From the NCBI GenBank assembly GCA_003557805.1, contig PWNY01000237.1, forward strand, positions 1 to 22,840: DNA of 22,840 nt, written 5' to 3'. The stretch is from Bacteroidales bacterium (GTDB lineage Bacteria; Bacteroidota; Bacteroidia; Bacteroidales; UBA7960). The translations under genes and the position numbers were made by a program. Numbering within the stretch: the stretch's first letter is position 1; every line of letters starts with the position of its first letter. The notes under the pieces are model-generated. The model saw only the letters and a list, made by a program, of their open reading frames with translations, had not been told where the DNA came from and searched no databases. Shown piece by piece: positions 7,802 through 16,156 of the stretch.

Positions 7802-8938
7802 CTACCCGGTGCAGAGCTTTTTAAGTACCCCGGCCAGCCCCCTTGCCTCATCAATAGTATTGTAACGGCTGAAGGAAACACGAAGTGATGCTTCAGTACC
7901 GCTTCTGCCAAGGGCTTCCAGTACATGGGAGCCCTTGTTGCTTCCCGAGGAACAGGCGCTTCCTGTAGATACCGAGTATCCCTCAATATCAAGTGCCGGC
8001 AGCAGCATTTCAGGGTCCACCCTTGCCGGCAGGGTAATATTGAGGATAGTGTATAGCGAACTTCCTTCAGCATCGCCATTAAATTGTACGCCATCAATAT
8101 TTTCATAAAGCAGCCTAATCAGCTCCGACTTGAGACCGGAAATATGTTCCATATCCTTTTCGATCCTGCCGGCAGATATCTCAAGAGCCTTTGCCATCCC
8201 GGCAATACCGTAAACATTCTCAGTTCCTGCCCGCATATTCCTTTCCTGTCCGCCACCCCTAATTATGGGGCTGAACTCTCTCCCCCCTTTTATTACCATG
8301 AAACCTGCTCCCTTGGGTCCGTGAAATTTATGAGCACTTGCAACTGCGTAGTCGAAACCGAGTTTCTGGATATTGGTTTCAAATTTACCTATGGTCTGCA
8401 CTGTATCGGAATGAAACAGGGCGCCATGCTCCCTGCATAGTTCTGCAACAGCCTTAACAGGTATAAGGTTGCCCGTTTCATTATTGGCATGCATCAGGCT
8501 GACCAGTGCATCGGGATACTTCCCCAGCAGTAATGACAGGTGTTCCAGGTCTACATGACCGGTATTGCCGTTTTTGACATAATGCAACCCCATGCCCTTT
8601 TCCCGGCATATCAGTTCCAAAGGCCTTAATACAGCAGGGTGCTCGAGCGGACTTGTTATAAAGTTCCTGATCCTGCCATCAAGGGCACAACCCCACAATA
8701 TTGCATTATTGGCCTCGGTGCCCCCTGAGGTAAAGAATACCTCCGAAGGGGAAACGTTCATGATGCCAGCAATGGTCCGCCTTGACTGCTCCAGTTCCAC
8801 CCGGGCCTTACGGCCATGTTCATGCACAGAGGACGGATTGCCGTATACCTCCCACTGGCAATGCTCCATTACCTGCAGCACCTCCCGGTCCAGGGGAGTG
8901 CTTGCTGCATTGTCGAAATAAACTGCTTTCCTTTTCAT
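7802..8938 (-). CDS. Cysteine desulfurase (NifS/IscS class)
   Basis: The 378-residue PLP enzyme takes sulfur from cysteine, leaving alanine and an enzyme-bound persulfide for Fe-S clusters, tRNA thiolation or cofactors. Visible motifs are YFDNAASTPLD at the N-terminus, FTSGGTEANN, LMHANNETGN, the PLP-binding Lys204 in SAHKFHGPKGAG, and the persulfide Cys329 in STGSACSSGS. The ATG at 8938 is chosen; an in-frame TTG at 8956 would add six residues of no family value. The gene is convergent with the DUF5689 operon (5-base gap) and has no iscU, sufU or mnmA neighbour, so its sulfur acceptor cannot be inferred from context. I cannot separate the IscS-like and NifS-like subgroups by eye. Confidence 0.93.
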   Translation of the reverse strand: MKRKAVYFDNAASTPLDREVLQVMEHCQWEVYGNPSSVHEHGRKARVELEQSRRTIAGIMNVSPSEVFFTSGGTEANNAILWGCALDGRIRNFITSPLEHPAVLRPLELICREKGMGLHYVKNGNTGHVDLEHLSLLLGKYPDALVSLMHANNETGNLIPVKAVAELCREHGALFHSDTVQTIGKFETNIQKLGFDYAVASAHKFHGPKGAGFMVIKGGREFSPIIRGGGQERNMRAGTENVYGIAGMAKALEISAGRIEKDMEHISGLKSELIRLLYENIDGVQFNGDAEGSSLYTILNITLPARVDPEMLLPALDIEGYSVSTGSACSSGSNKGSHVLEALGRSGTEASLRVSFSRYNTIDEARGLAGVLKKLCTG

Positions 8939-9035
8939 TATCACAAAATTAAACAAAACCTCGTTTTACTTCAGTTATTGGCAAGTTTATGCTACTTATT
9001 GCATAAGTAATTACAATTTATTTCAACAAAAAATG

Positions 9036-9043
9036 TATTTTTG
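9036..9043 (+). promoter_or_regulatory. Predicted -7 promoter box upstream of the glycosyltransferase
   Basis: TATTTTTG matches TAnnTTTG exactly and lies in the 182-base divergent gap before the GTG start at 9121. No TTG is present at the usual -33 distance. The predicted leader is about 70 bases. Confidence 0.35.
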
Positions 9044-9120
9044 ACACCTGGGCAGAACTAAGGCAAACCGTATTTGCCGGCAGTACTGCTTTCAAAACCT
9101 AAAAAACCATATTCAATACC

Positions 9121-9858
9121 GTGGCTGACTCTTTGGTGATCATCCCCACTTATAATGAGAGGAGCAATGTTGAAAAGGTGTTAAGGCATATCTTTTCACT
9201 GCCCCACAAATTCCATGTGCTGGTCGTGGATGACAACTCCCCCGACGGTACAGCAGAGCTAGTAAGCAAACTTATGAAGGAGTTTCCGGACTCACTGTTT
9301 TTGGAGCAGAGGGCAGGAAAACTTGGGCTGGGCACAGCATACATACATGGTTTCAGGTGGGCTCTTGCCAGGGACTATGAGTATATTTTCGAGATGGATG
9401 CCGACCTCTCCCACAACCCGTCTGACCTTGTAAGGCTTTACAATGCATGCGCCGTTGAGGGCTATGACCTGGCAATCGGGTCAAGGTACATAGACGGGGT
9501 AAATGTGGTCAACTGGCCCCTGAGCAGGGTACTGCTTTCCTACCTGGCATCGATATACGTCAGGGTCATCACTAGGATACCTGTAAGGGACACAACAGCA
9601 GGCTTTAAATGCTACAGGAGGAATGTACTTGAATCCATTAACCTGGACGAGATCAGGTTTATAGGCTATGCTTTCCAGATCGAGATGAAGTTCGCCGCCT
9701 GGAAGCAGGGTTTTAAGCTCAAGGAGGTCTCAATTGTTTTTACAGACCGTACTGAAGGCCAGTCGAAAATGAGTACCGGAATCTTCCGTGAAGCGGTATG
9801 GGGGGTCATAAAACTAAAATGGAAAAGCATTATCAGGCCCCGCAAATATGAGGCATAG
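9121..9858 (+). CDS. Polyprenol-phosphate mannosyltransferase-like glycosyltransferase (GT2)
   Basis: The 245-residue cytoplasmic-face GT-A enzyme starts with GTG, immediately followed by the family-typical opening ADSLVIIPTYNERSN. Key motifs are VVDDNSPDGT (about residues 35-44, sugar-nucleotide binding), KLGLGTAYIHGFRWA, the metal-binding EMDADLSHNP (about 91-100), GSRYIDG, and DTTAGFKCYRR. These match the Dpm1-like group, which moves mannose (or a related hexose) from a nucleotide sugar to a polyprenyl phosphate for later use on the outer side of the membrane. There is no C-terminal membrane segment, as in the soluble Dpm1 class. It is the first gene of a plus-strand run with dihydroorotase, 41 bases downstream. 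The sugar specificity is inferred from the family only. Confidence 0.88.
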   Translation: MADSLVIIPTYNERSNVEKVLRHIFSLPHKFHVLVVDDNSPDGTAELVSKLMKEFPDSLFLEQRAGKLGLGTAYIHGFRWALARDYEYIFEMDADLSHNPSDLVRLYNACAVEGYDLAIGSRYIDGVNVVNWPLSRVLLSYLASIYVRVITRIPVRDTTAGFKCYRRNVLESINLDEIRFIGYAFQIEMKFAAWKQGFKLKEVSIVFTDRTEGQSKMSTGIFREAVWGVIKLKWKSIIRPRKYEA

Positions 9859-9899
9859 GGCGATTACACCTTCATTCTGAGCTGACAAAAACCCGTAAT

Positions 9900-11255
9900 A
9901 TGTCACCTAACACTTACTTTCTTAAAAATGCCACTGTCGTTAACGAGGGTAAGTCCTTCAGGGCTGGAATAATAATAAGTAACGGGCTTATCGAGAAGAT
10001 CGTACCGGAAGAGAAACAGGCAGGTATCTCCTCCGGCAACTTCATTGAACTTGACATGCATGGCCTGCACGTGATCCCGGGAGTTATAGACGACCAGGTT
10101 CATTTCAGGGAACCGGGGCTGACACACAAGGGAGATATAGCAAGTGAATCCAGGGCAGCAGTTGCCGGTGGTATAACCAGTTTTATGGAGATGCCCAACA
10201 CGCAGCCACAATGCACAACCCAGGAGCTACTGGAAGACAAGTTCAGGCTGGCATCTCAAAAAAGCCTTGCAAATTACTCCTTCTATATTGGCGCAACGAA
10301 TGATAACATTGACCAGCTAAAGGCCACGGATGCAAACAATGTTTGCGGTGTAAAGGTGTTTATGGGGTCATCAACAGGCAATATGCTTGTAGACAACCCT
10401 GAAAGCCTCAGGTCGATCTTCAGGGAGGTGAAGCTGCCTGTAGCTGCCCACTGTGAAGATGAAGGAACCGTAAAAAAGAACCTTGAAAGGGCCATCCGGA
10501 ACTATGGAGAAGAGATACCACACCACATGCATGCAATTATCCGGAGCCATGATGCATGCGAGCTCTCCTCCCGCATGGCTGCCGGCCTGGCAGAAAAGTA
10601 CGGCACCAGGCTTCATTTGCTGCACCTTAGTACCGCAAAAGAGCTCAGCCTGCTTGACAACCAGGCAAAGGCCGCAGATAAGCTCATTACGGCAGAGGTT
10701 TGTGTACATCATCTTTGGTTTGACATTGATGATTACTCAAGGCTTGGGTCAAGGATAAAATGGAACCCCTCGGTAAAGTTCAAGAGCGATAAACTCGGGC
10801 TGATAGATGGCATCAAGAAGGGCTATATTGACATTGTGGCAACGGACCATGCACCTCATACGCTGGATGAGAAAAACAGGCCTTATGTCCATTGTCCTTC
10901 AGGAGGACCAATGGTACAGCACTCCCTCCCCGCTATGTTAAGCATCGGTAAAAAGTATGGCATAGGGATTGAAAAAATAGTTGAGCTTATGTGCCATAAT
11001 CCGGCAGTTTGTTTTAATGTAAAGAACCGTGGTTTTATAAGGGAAGGATATGCAGCTGATCTGGCAGTTATTGACACCAGGCTTCCCCAGACGGCAAGCG
11101 ATGAGTCCGTCCATTACAAATGCGCGTGGACACCACTGAATGGTGCCAGACTTGATGCAACTGTTTTGTATACTTTTGTTAACGGTAAACTCGTTTATGA
11201 GAAAGGGGAACATTACGATGAAGTTAAGGGCCGGGCCCTTGAGTTTTCCAGGTAA
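9900..11255 (+). CDS. pyrC: Dihydroorotase
   Basis: This 451-residue amidohydrolase closes carbamoyl-aspartate to dihydroorotate in pyrimidine synthesis. Visible are the GVIDDQVHFREPGLTHKGD block, MEMPNTQP, the likely carboxylated Lys in GVKVFMGSSTGNML, the metal-ligand His in AAHCED, the His in LHLLHLST, and the catalytic Asp in ATDHAPH. Gln66 occupies the place of the first His of the usual HxH metal pair. As I recall, this DDQVH form also occurs in other Bacteroidota enzymes annotated as PyrC, so function is probably kept. The ATG at 9900 puts the first strand where the family begins. The gene order GT2, dihydroorotase, DUF4296 is familiar in this phylum; other pyr genes are not adjacent. 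Confidence 0.92.
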   Translation: MSPNTYFLKNATVVNEGKSFRAGIIISNGLIEKIVPEEKQAGISSGNFIELDMHGLHVIPGVIDDQVHFREPGLTHKGDIASESRAAVAGGITSFMEMPNTQPQCTTQELLEDKFRLASQKSLANYSFYIGATNDNIDQLKATDANNVCGVKVFMGSSTGNMLVDNPESLRSIFREVKLPVAAHCEDEGTVKKNLERAIRNYGEEIPHHMHAIIRSHDACELSSRMAAGLAEKYGTRLHLLHLSTAKELSLLDNQAKAADKLITAEVCVHHLWFDIDDYSRLGSRIKWNPSVKFKSDKLGLIDGIKKGYIDIVATDHAPHTLDEKNRPYVHCPSGGPMVQHSLPAMLSIGKKYGIGIEKIVELMCHNPAVCFNVKNRGFIREGYAADLAVIDTRLPQTASDESVHYKCAWTPLNGARLDATVLYTFVNGKLVYEKGEHYDEVKGRALEFSR

Positions 11256-11323
11256 TTCAAAAGCATGGCAAAACATATTAGCCAGCTACCAACAGGCCGA
11301 TCAACAATTAAAGATCCCGTAAA

Positions 11324-11764
11324 ATGAAAAAACCAGGACGGGAATTAAACAATAGGGGCAAGATCCGGAAAGCGTTATGTTTAATGCTTTTATCCGGGTT
11401 GATAATAAGTGTTTGCAGCTGCACTTTCTTCCGGGCTCCCGGCAAGGATGACTGCGACAAGATACTTACAAGGGAGCAGATGGTTGAGGTCATGACCGAT
11501 ATTTACCTGCTTGAGTCATATCTTTCAGAGTACCGGCACATAGACAGCAGGATTACTGATTCGGCAGGGTTATATTACAGCGGTGTTTTTAAGCATCACA
11601 ATATTGACCCGGCAGAGTTTGAAGAAGCACTTAACTGTTACCTTCTAGACCGCAGGGAAATGGATCTTATTCATGAACTTATGCTCAACCGCTTAAGTAT
11701 AATGCAGAGTGAAACGGGACAAGACCAGGTGCCCGGTGATGAACCCCCTCCCACCGGCAGGTAA
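11324..11764 (+). CDS. DUF4296 lipoprotein
   Basis: The 146-residue protein has a basic N-terminal segment, a hydrophobic stretch and lipid Cys33 (ISVCSC). The mature part is helical: CDKILTREQMVEVMTDIYLLESYL, then YYSGVFKHHNIDPAEFEEALNCYLLD, the pattern of DUF4296, a Bacteroidota lipoprotein family of unknown function often found just after dihydroorotase. It starts 68 bases after pyrC and is likely co-transcribed. The short tail (GDEPPPTGR) is low in complexity. There is no catalytic motif; a structural or envelope role is possible but not shown. Confidence 0.85.
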   Translation: MKKPGRELNNRGKIRKALCLMLLSGLIISVCSCTFFRAPGKDDCDKILTREQMVEVMTDIYLLESYLSEYRHIDSRITDSAGLYYSGVFKHHNIDPAEFEEALNCYLLDRREMDLIHELMLNRLSIMQSETGQDQVPGDEPPPTGR

Positions 11765-11795
11765 TTCAAAGCGGCAACAGGGCTGCCTGAAGTAT

Positions 11796-13811
11796 TCAGA
11801 ACAGGCCTTCAATCATATCATCATCAGCCTCATTTGGCAGGGTAAGTTTAAGACGTGGTTCCGCCTCCATAGCCCTTTTTGCAGCAAAAATGGCCTCACT
11901 GTTCCTTGCCCAGCTGCGGCGGGCTATCCCATTGTTCACATCCCAGAACAGCATGTTTTCAAGCCTGCGGTCAGCCTCTTCACTCCCATCCAGCACGAGG
12001 CCAAATCCCCCGTTTATAACCTCACCCCAGCCTACGCCTCCTCCGTTGTGTAGGGAGACCCAGGTGGCCCCTCTGAAACTGTCACCAATGACATTGTGAA
12101 CAGCCATATCAGCAGTAAATTTTGAGCCGTCATAAATATTTGAAGTCTCGCGGTAGGGGCTGTCGGTACCGCTCACATCATGGTGGTCCCTGCCCAGTAT
12201 TACAGGTGCAGATATCCTCTTGTCCCTAACTGCACGGTTGAACTCCCTGGCAATCCTTATCCTACCCTCACTGTCAGCGTAGAGTATACGGGCCTGTGAA
12301 CCAACAACCATCCTGTTTTCTTCAGCCTGCTCTATCCAACTCAGGTTATCCGAAAGTTGCTGTTGTATCTCATCAGGAGCCTGTTTGATCATTTCCTTCA
12401 GGACATCTGCGGCTATTTTGTCGGTAACAGCAAGGTCTTCCGGATCGGAAGATGAACAGACCCACCTGAAGGGCCCGAAGCCGTAGTCAAAGCACATTGG
12501 TCCCATTATATCCTGCACGTAAGAGGGGTAGCGGAATTTTTCACCGCTCCCTTCGAATATATCCGCCCCGGCACGACCGGCCTCAAGTAAAAAGGCGTTT
12601 CCATAATCCCAGAAATACATCCCCCTTTCACTCATTCTGTTTATTGCATTTACGTGTCGCACCAGTGACTCCCTAACTTTTTGCCTGAAAAGTTCAGGAT
12701 TTTCAGCCATCATCCTGTTCGCCTCCTCAAAACCTATACCTGCTGGATAATACCCACCGGAATAAGGGTTATGCAGTGATGTCTGATCCGACCCCAGCTC
12801 AACTGCCACTTCTTCATCGGCCAGTTTCTCCCACAGGTCCACAATATTGCCCTGGTATGCCAGTGATACAGCCTCCTTTTTCTCCTTTGCCCCCCTTATT
12901 CTTTCAATTAAAACGTCCAGGTCTTCATATACTTCGTCTACCCACCCCTGGCTTAACCTTGTTTCCGTTGCCCTGGGATTGATCTCGGCAATTACGCCCA
13001 CTGCCCCGGCAATGACAGCAGCTTTGGGCTGAGCCCCCGACATTCCCCCAAGGCCGCTAGAGACAAAGAGTTTACCGGCAAGACTACCACCGTCACCCTT
13101 TATCATCCTTCCTGCATTCAGAATTGTTATTGTAGTACCATGAACTATTCCCTGGGGGCCTATATACATGAATGAACCGGCAGTCATCTGCCCGTACTGG
13201 GTTACCCCGAGGGCATTGTACCTTTCCCAGTCATCAGGTGAAGAATAGTTAGGTATCATCATACCGTTTGTTACAACCACCCTCGGCGCTTCAGGATGCG
13301 AAGGGAACAGTCCAAGGGGATGCCCGCTGTAGAGAACAAGAGTCTGTTCATCGGTCATCCCGGCCAGGTACTTCATGCACAACAGATACTGCGCCCAGTT
13401 CTGAAAAACGGCTCCGTTGCCGCCATAGGTTATAAGTTCATGGGGATGCTGGGCGACTGCATTGTCAAGGTTATTGCTGAGCATCAGCATGATTGCGGCG
13501 GCCTGAAGCGATTTGTGAGGGTAATCCTGAACAGGTCTGGCATATATCGGGTAGTCAGGCCGGAACCTGTACATATAGATCCTTCCGTATCTGTTAAGCT
13601 CCCCGGCAAACTCAGGTGCGAGAACCTTATGGAACTTTTCCGGAAAGTACCTGAGCGCATTCTTTACCGCCAGTTTTTTTTCAGCCGTCGAAAGAATATC
13701 CTTGCGTTTAGGGGCATGATTGACACCTGGGTCATATGGCTTTGGTGGGGGCAGCTCATCTGGTATCCCCCTTAATACAGCCTCCCTGAATTCCTTCACA
13801 GAAACAGTCAT
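11796..13811 (-). CDS. hutU: Urocanate hydratase (long form)
   Basis: The 671-residue enzyme hydrates urocanate to imidazolonepropionate, the second step of histidine breakdown, using tightly bound NAD+. The core signatures are YSGHPLGLFPSHPEAPRVV, the run NALGVTQYGQMTAGSFMYIG, the NAD-binding GLGGMSGAQPKAAVIAG, and GRDHHDVSGTDSPYRETSN followed by NIYDGS. It is about 110 residues longer than the classical enzyme (about 555), mainly at the N-terminus, as in the long clade of Bacteroidota. The ATG at 13811 gives the expected opening. No hutH, hutI, hutG or ftcD is in the window, so it is isolated from a hut operon here. It is convergent with the DUF4296 gene. Confidence 0.93.
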   Translation of the reverse strand: MTVSVKEFREAVLRGIPDELPPPKPYDPGVNHAPKRKDILSTAEKKLAVKNALRYFPEKFHKVLAPEFAGELNRYGRIYMYRFRPDYPIYARPVQDYPHKSLQAAAIMLMLSNNLDNAVAQHPHELITYGGNGAVFQNWAQYLLCMKYLAGMTDEQTLVLYSGHPLGLFPSHPEAPRVVVTNGMMIPNYSSPDDWERYNALGVTQYGQMTAGSFMYIGPQGIVHGTTITILNAGRMIKGDGGSLAGKLFVSSGLGGMSGAQPKAAVIAGAVGVIAEINPRATETRLSQGWVDEVYEDLDVLIERIRGAKEKKEAVSLAYQGNIVDLWEKLADEEVAVELGSDQTSLHNPYSGGYYPAGIGFEEANRMMAENPELFRQKVRESLVRHVNAINRMSERGMYFWDYGNAFLLEAGRAGADIFEGSGEKFRYPSYVQDIMGPMCFDYGFGPFRWVCSSSDPEDLAVTDKIAADVLKEMIKQAPDEIQQQLSDNLSWIEQAEENRMVVGSQARILYADSEGRIRIAREFNRAVRDKRISAPVILGRDHHDVSGTDSPYRETSNIYDGSKFTADMAVHNVIGDSFRGATWVSLHNGGGVGWGEVINGGFGLVLDGSEEADRRLENMLFWDVNNGIARRSWARNSEAIFAAKRAMEAEPRLKLTLPNEADDDMIEGLF

Positions 13812-13816
13812 AATAA

Positions 13817-13836
13817 ATGATTGTTTATTTAATCAT
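13817..13836. repeat. Inverted repeat upstream of hutU
   Basis: ATGATT (13817-13822) and AATCAT (13831-13836) form a perfect 6-bp inverted repeat around an 8-base AT-rich spacer, only 5 bases upstream of the hutU start. It could be an operator or a weak leader hairpin. With this base composition it could also be chance. Confidence 0.3.
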
Positions 13837-13860
13837 CGGTGTTGAACTAATGCAAGCTCC

Positions 13861-14286
13861 TCAGTCTTCCGGGCAGTCAGCAACTATATTCACATTTATA
13901 AAGGGCAGGTCCCATGTAAACCACTCCTCCTCAATGGTGCTCATTCTGATACCCTCGGCAGAAAACCGCAGGTCTGCCCTGCCACCCCTGCGGGTTTCAC
14001 CCGGGGCAAGACAAAGGTCCTGTTCAGGGCTCTCGAAAAACAACTGACCGTCACGGTAAAATCCGGCCGTAAAGACAAGCTCGATGAACTCGTCAGAAGT
14101 ATTGGTTATCCTTAGGTTCAGGATCGCATCGGGATCTTTGCCGAAAAAGCTTGCTTTTTGCCAGCGGTACTCAATCAATACATCCTCAATGGTATCAAGA
14201 GGATGATACTGCACCTGTGAATATGCTGACCCGGAGATAAGTAACACAACACCAAAAGCCAGCACACTGATAATTTTGTTTCTCAT
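13861..14286 (-). CDS. Secreted protein of unknown function
   Basis: The 141-residue protein has a clear Sec signal peptide (MRNKIISVLAFGVVLLISGSAYSQ) and is therefore periplasmic or secreted. The mature part reads as a beta-sandwich: alternating hydrophobic strands such as AILNLRITNTSDEFIELVFTAG, GQLFFE and WFTWDLPFINVNIVADC. Two Cys (in DLCLAPG and near the C-terminus in ADCPED) could form a disulfide. I do not recognise a named family. It starts 21 bases after the sigma-factor stop on the same strand and is likely co-transcribed with it, but it does not look like an anti-sigma factor because it lacks a membrane helix and a cytoplasmic domain. Confidence 0.75.
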   Translation of the reverse strand: MRNKIISVLAFGVVLLISGSAYSQVQYHPLDTIEDVLIEYRWQKASFFGKDPDAILNLRITNTSDEFIELVFTAGFYRDGQLFFESPEQDLCLAPGETRRGGRADLRFSAEGIRMSTIEEEWFTWDLPFINVNIVADCPED

Positions 14287-14307
14287 TTTAAATAGTTTTA
14301 AAATTTA

Positions 14308-14913
14308 TCAAATCCTCTCTTTCATGTTTTTTAATGACTGATAAAGGAAGTCCCTGGCCCTGAACAACTGTGCTTTCACTGTCCCTATCGGCAGGTCAAG
14401 CTCCTCGGCGATCTCCACGTAAGAAAGTTCCTTAAAATAGCGCATTGATATCAGAATGCGGTAACGCGGCTTAAGGGTTTCAACCACCTGCCTAACCAGC
14501 TCAATCTTCTGGCTGCGGATAAAACTATCCTCGGGATTTACCATTTCAGCAACAAAACCAAACTTGTCCTCAGGCTCTTCAATTCCCTCGTTTGCCTCAT
14601 GCTTGAGTACATTCTTCTTCTGTTTGCGGATAAAGTCTATACAATTGTTGCTAGCAATCTTAAAAAGCCAGGTGCTGAAGGCATACTTGTCGTTATACTG
14701 GTGGATATTCGTAAATGCCTTCCCAAATGTCTCAATACAAAGGTCTTCAGCATCGGAGGGATTACCTGTCATTTTAAGAAGCATGTAATAAATAGTATCC
14801 CTGTAAAGATTCATCAGCTCGGCAAAAGCTTGCTGGTTATTCTTTTCTGTGGCCTCCTTCAGCAGAGCCAGGTCCCGTTTTGCCTTGTCTGTATGACCTG
14901 CATTACCTCCCAT
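14308..14913 (-). CDS. RNA polymerase sigma factor, ECF (sigma-70 family)
   Basis: The 201-residue protein has region 2 (about residues 25-97: MNLYRDTIYYMLLKMTGNPSDAEDLCIETFGKAF and the promoter-melting part STWLFKIASNNCIDFIRK), an acidic linker (HEANEGIEEPEDKFG), and region 4 (about 135-195: LKPRYRILISMRYFKELSYVEIAEELDLPIGTVKAQLFRARDFL) with a clear helix-turn-helix. There is no region 1 or 3, so it is an ECF factor. No anti-sigma gene is adjacent; the downstream partner is a small secreted protein. It is divergent from tgt across 65 bases. Its target promoters cannot be read here. Confidence 0.92.
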   Translation of the reverse strand: MGGNAGHTDKAKRDLALLKEATEKNNQQAFAELMNLYRDTIYYMLLKMTGNPSDAEDLCIETFGKAFTNIHQYNDKYAFSTWLFKIASNNCIDFIRKQKKNVLKHEANEGIEEPEDKFGFVAEMVNPEDSFIRSQKIELVRQVVETLKPRYRILISMRYFKELSYVEIAEELDLPIGTVKAQLFRARDFLYQSLKNMKERI

Positions 14914-14950
14914 AGGGACAAAAATACCATAATCTAAGGATAATACTTGC

Positions 14951-14958
14951 TATCTTTG
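14951..14958 (+). promoter_or_regulatory. Predicted -7 promoter box for tgt
   Basis: TATCTTTG matches TAnnTTTG exactly, 20 bases before the tgt ATG. Predicted transcription starts near 14965, giving a very short leader of about 14 bases. No TTG is seen at the -33 distance. Confidence 0.45.
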
Positions 14959-14978
14959 AAAAAAAATCGGGCATTTGA

Positions 14979-16109
14979 ATGAAGTTTGAAATAAAGGGGG
15001 AAGACAGCGGCAGCAAGGCAAGGGCGGGCTTGCTGCAAACTGGCCACGGAGAGATAAGGACCCCCACATTTATGCCGGTTGGCACGGCTGCCACTGTCAA
15101 GGCAGTCCACTTCAGGGACCTTGAGGAAGAGGTAAGGCCGGATATAATCCTTGCAAACACCTACCACCTTTACCTGCGGCCAGGCCTGGAAATTTTAGGC
15201 AAAGCCGGAGGGATACACCGGTTTATGGGATGGGACCGCCCCGTGCTTACCGACAGCGGAGGATACCAGGTGTACTCACTGACTGAGCGCCGCAAAATAA
15301 GTGCCGACGGGGTGACCTTCAGCTCCCATATTGACGGTTCCCTCCATTTTTTCTCTCCCGAAAAGGTGATCGATATTCAAAGGCAGATAGGCGCTGACAT
15401 CATAATGGCCTTTGATGAATGCACCCCGTATCCATGTGATTATGACTATGCAAAAAGTTCGATGAAGCTCACACACGACTGGCTTGATCGCTGCTGCTCC
15501 CGTTTCGGAGAAAGCACCGGTCTTTACGGATACGAACAGGCATTGTTCCCAATAGTGCAGGGGAGTACTTATAAAGACCTGAGAAGGGAGTCTGCAGAGT
15601 TTATAAGCCGGGCCGGCATGGATGGCAACGCCATAGGCGGGCTCTCAGTCGGGGAACCTGCCGGGATCATGTATGAAATGACAGAACTGGTTTGTGATAT
15701 ACTGCCAAAGGATAAACCAAGGTACCTAATGGGGGTGGGTACCCCCCAGAACCTTGTTGAATGCATAGCCCTTGGGGTAGATATGTTTGACTGCGTAATG
15801 CCGACCAGGAATGCCCGTAACGGCATGCTGTTTACCCGCGAGGGCATTATAAATATTCGCAATAAAAAGTGGGAAAGCGACTTTGGTGTTATTGACCCAG
15901 AGGGTAACACCTTTGCCGACCAGAGGTACAGCCGGGCATACCTTAGGCACCTGTTCATCTCGGGTGAGATGCTGGGCCCTATGCTGGCAACCCTGCATAA
16001 CCTGCGGTTTTACACTGACCTTATGGATGAAGCCAGGCAACAGATCCTTCAAAACACCTTCGCCGGCTGGAAGATGAGAATGAGCGAAAAACTGGCACGG
16101 CGATTGTGA
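14979..16109 (+). CDS. tgt: tRNA-guanine transglycosylase
   Basis: The 376-residue enzyme exchanges guanine-34 in the GUN anticodons of four tRNAs for a queuosine precursor. The TIM-barrel motifs are present: Asp92 in LTDSGGYQVYSL, catalytic Asp271 in MFDCVMPTR, and GGLSVGEP with Val224 at the position associated with preQ1-using bacterial enzymes. The C-terminal zinc site is unusual. The three Cys of the CxCxxC motif are replaced by Gly309, Thr311 and Asp314 just before RYSRAYLRHL, while the fourth ligand His340 (TLHNL) is kept. I recall similar losses in other Bacteroidota Tgt proteins, so activity is probably retained. It is followed after 47 bases by an LptF/LptG permease, a pair common in this phylum. 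Confidence 0.95.
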   Translation: MKFEIKGEDSGSKARAGLLQTGHGEIRTPTFMPVGTAATVKAVHFRDLEEEVRPDIILANTYHLYLRPGLEILGKAGGIHRFMGWDRPVLTDSGGYQVYSLTERRKISADGVTFSSHIDGSLHFFSPEKVIDIQRQIGADIIMAFDECTPYPCDYDYAKSSMKLTHDWLDRCCSRFGESTGLYGYEQALFPIVQGSTYKDLRRESAEFISRAGMDGNAIGGLSVGEPAGIMYEMTELVCDILPKDKPRYLMGVGTPQNLVECIALGVDMFDCVMPTRNARNGMLFTREGIINIRNKKWESDFGVIDPEGNTFADQRYSRAYLRHLFISGEMLGPMLATLHNLRFYTDLMDEARQQILQNTFAGWKMRMSEKLARRL

Positions 16110-16137
16110 AATAAGCGTAACTTTAACCCGTTATTTC
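16108..16137 (+). repeat. Hairpin between tgt and the LptF/LptG gene
   Basis: GAAATAA-G-CG (16108-16117) pairs with CGTTATTTC (16129-16137) as a 9-bp stem with one bulged G and an 11-base loop, directly after the tgt stop. It is AT-rich and has no T-run, so any role in message processing is speculative. Confidence 0.3.
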
Positions 16138-16156
16138 CCAAACAGTCTCCCCTTAT

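Noticed and set aside
8944..8951. TAATTTTG box on the minus strand before the cysteine desulfurase
   Set aside because: It would start transcription at the ATG at 8938 and has no convincing -33 element; probably chance in AT-rich DNA.
13296..13775. 159-codon open frame on the plus strand
   Set aside because: It lies entirely inside hutU on the opposite strand, has no recognisable protein pattern, and the hutU frame carries strong family motifs throughout.
14919..14926. Exact TAnnTTTG box (TATTTTTG) on the minus strand before the sigma-factor gene
   Set aside because: Transcription would begin at about 14912, on the start codon itself, and no -33 TTG is present. Leaderless transcription is possible but I cannot support it.
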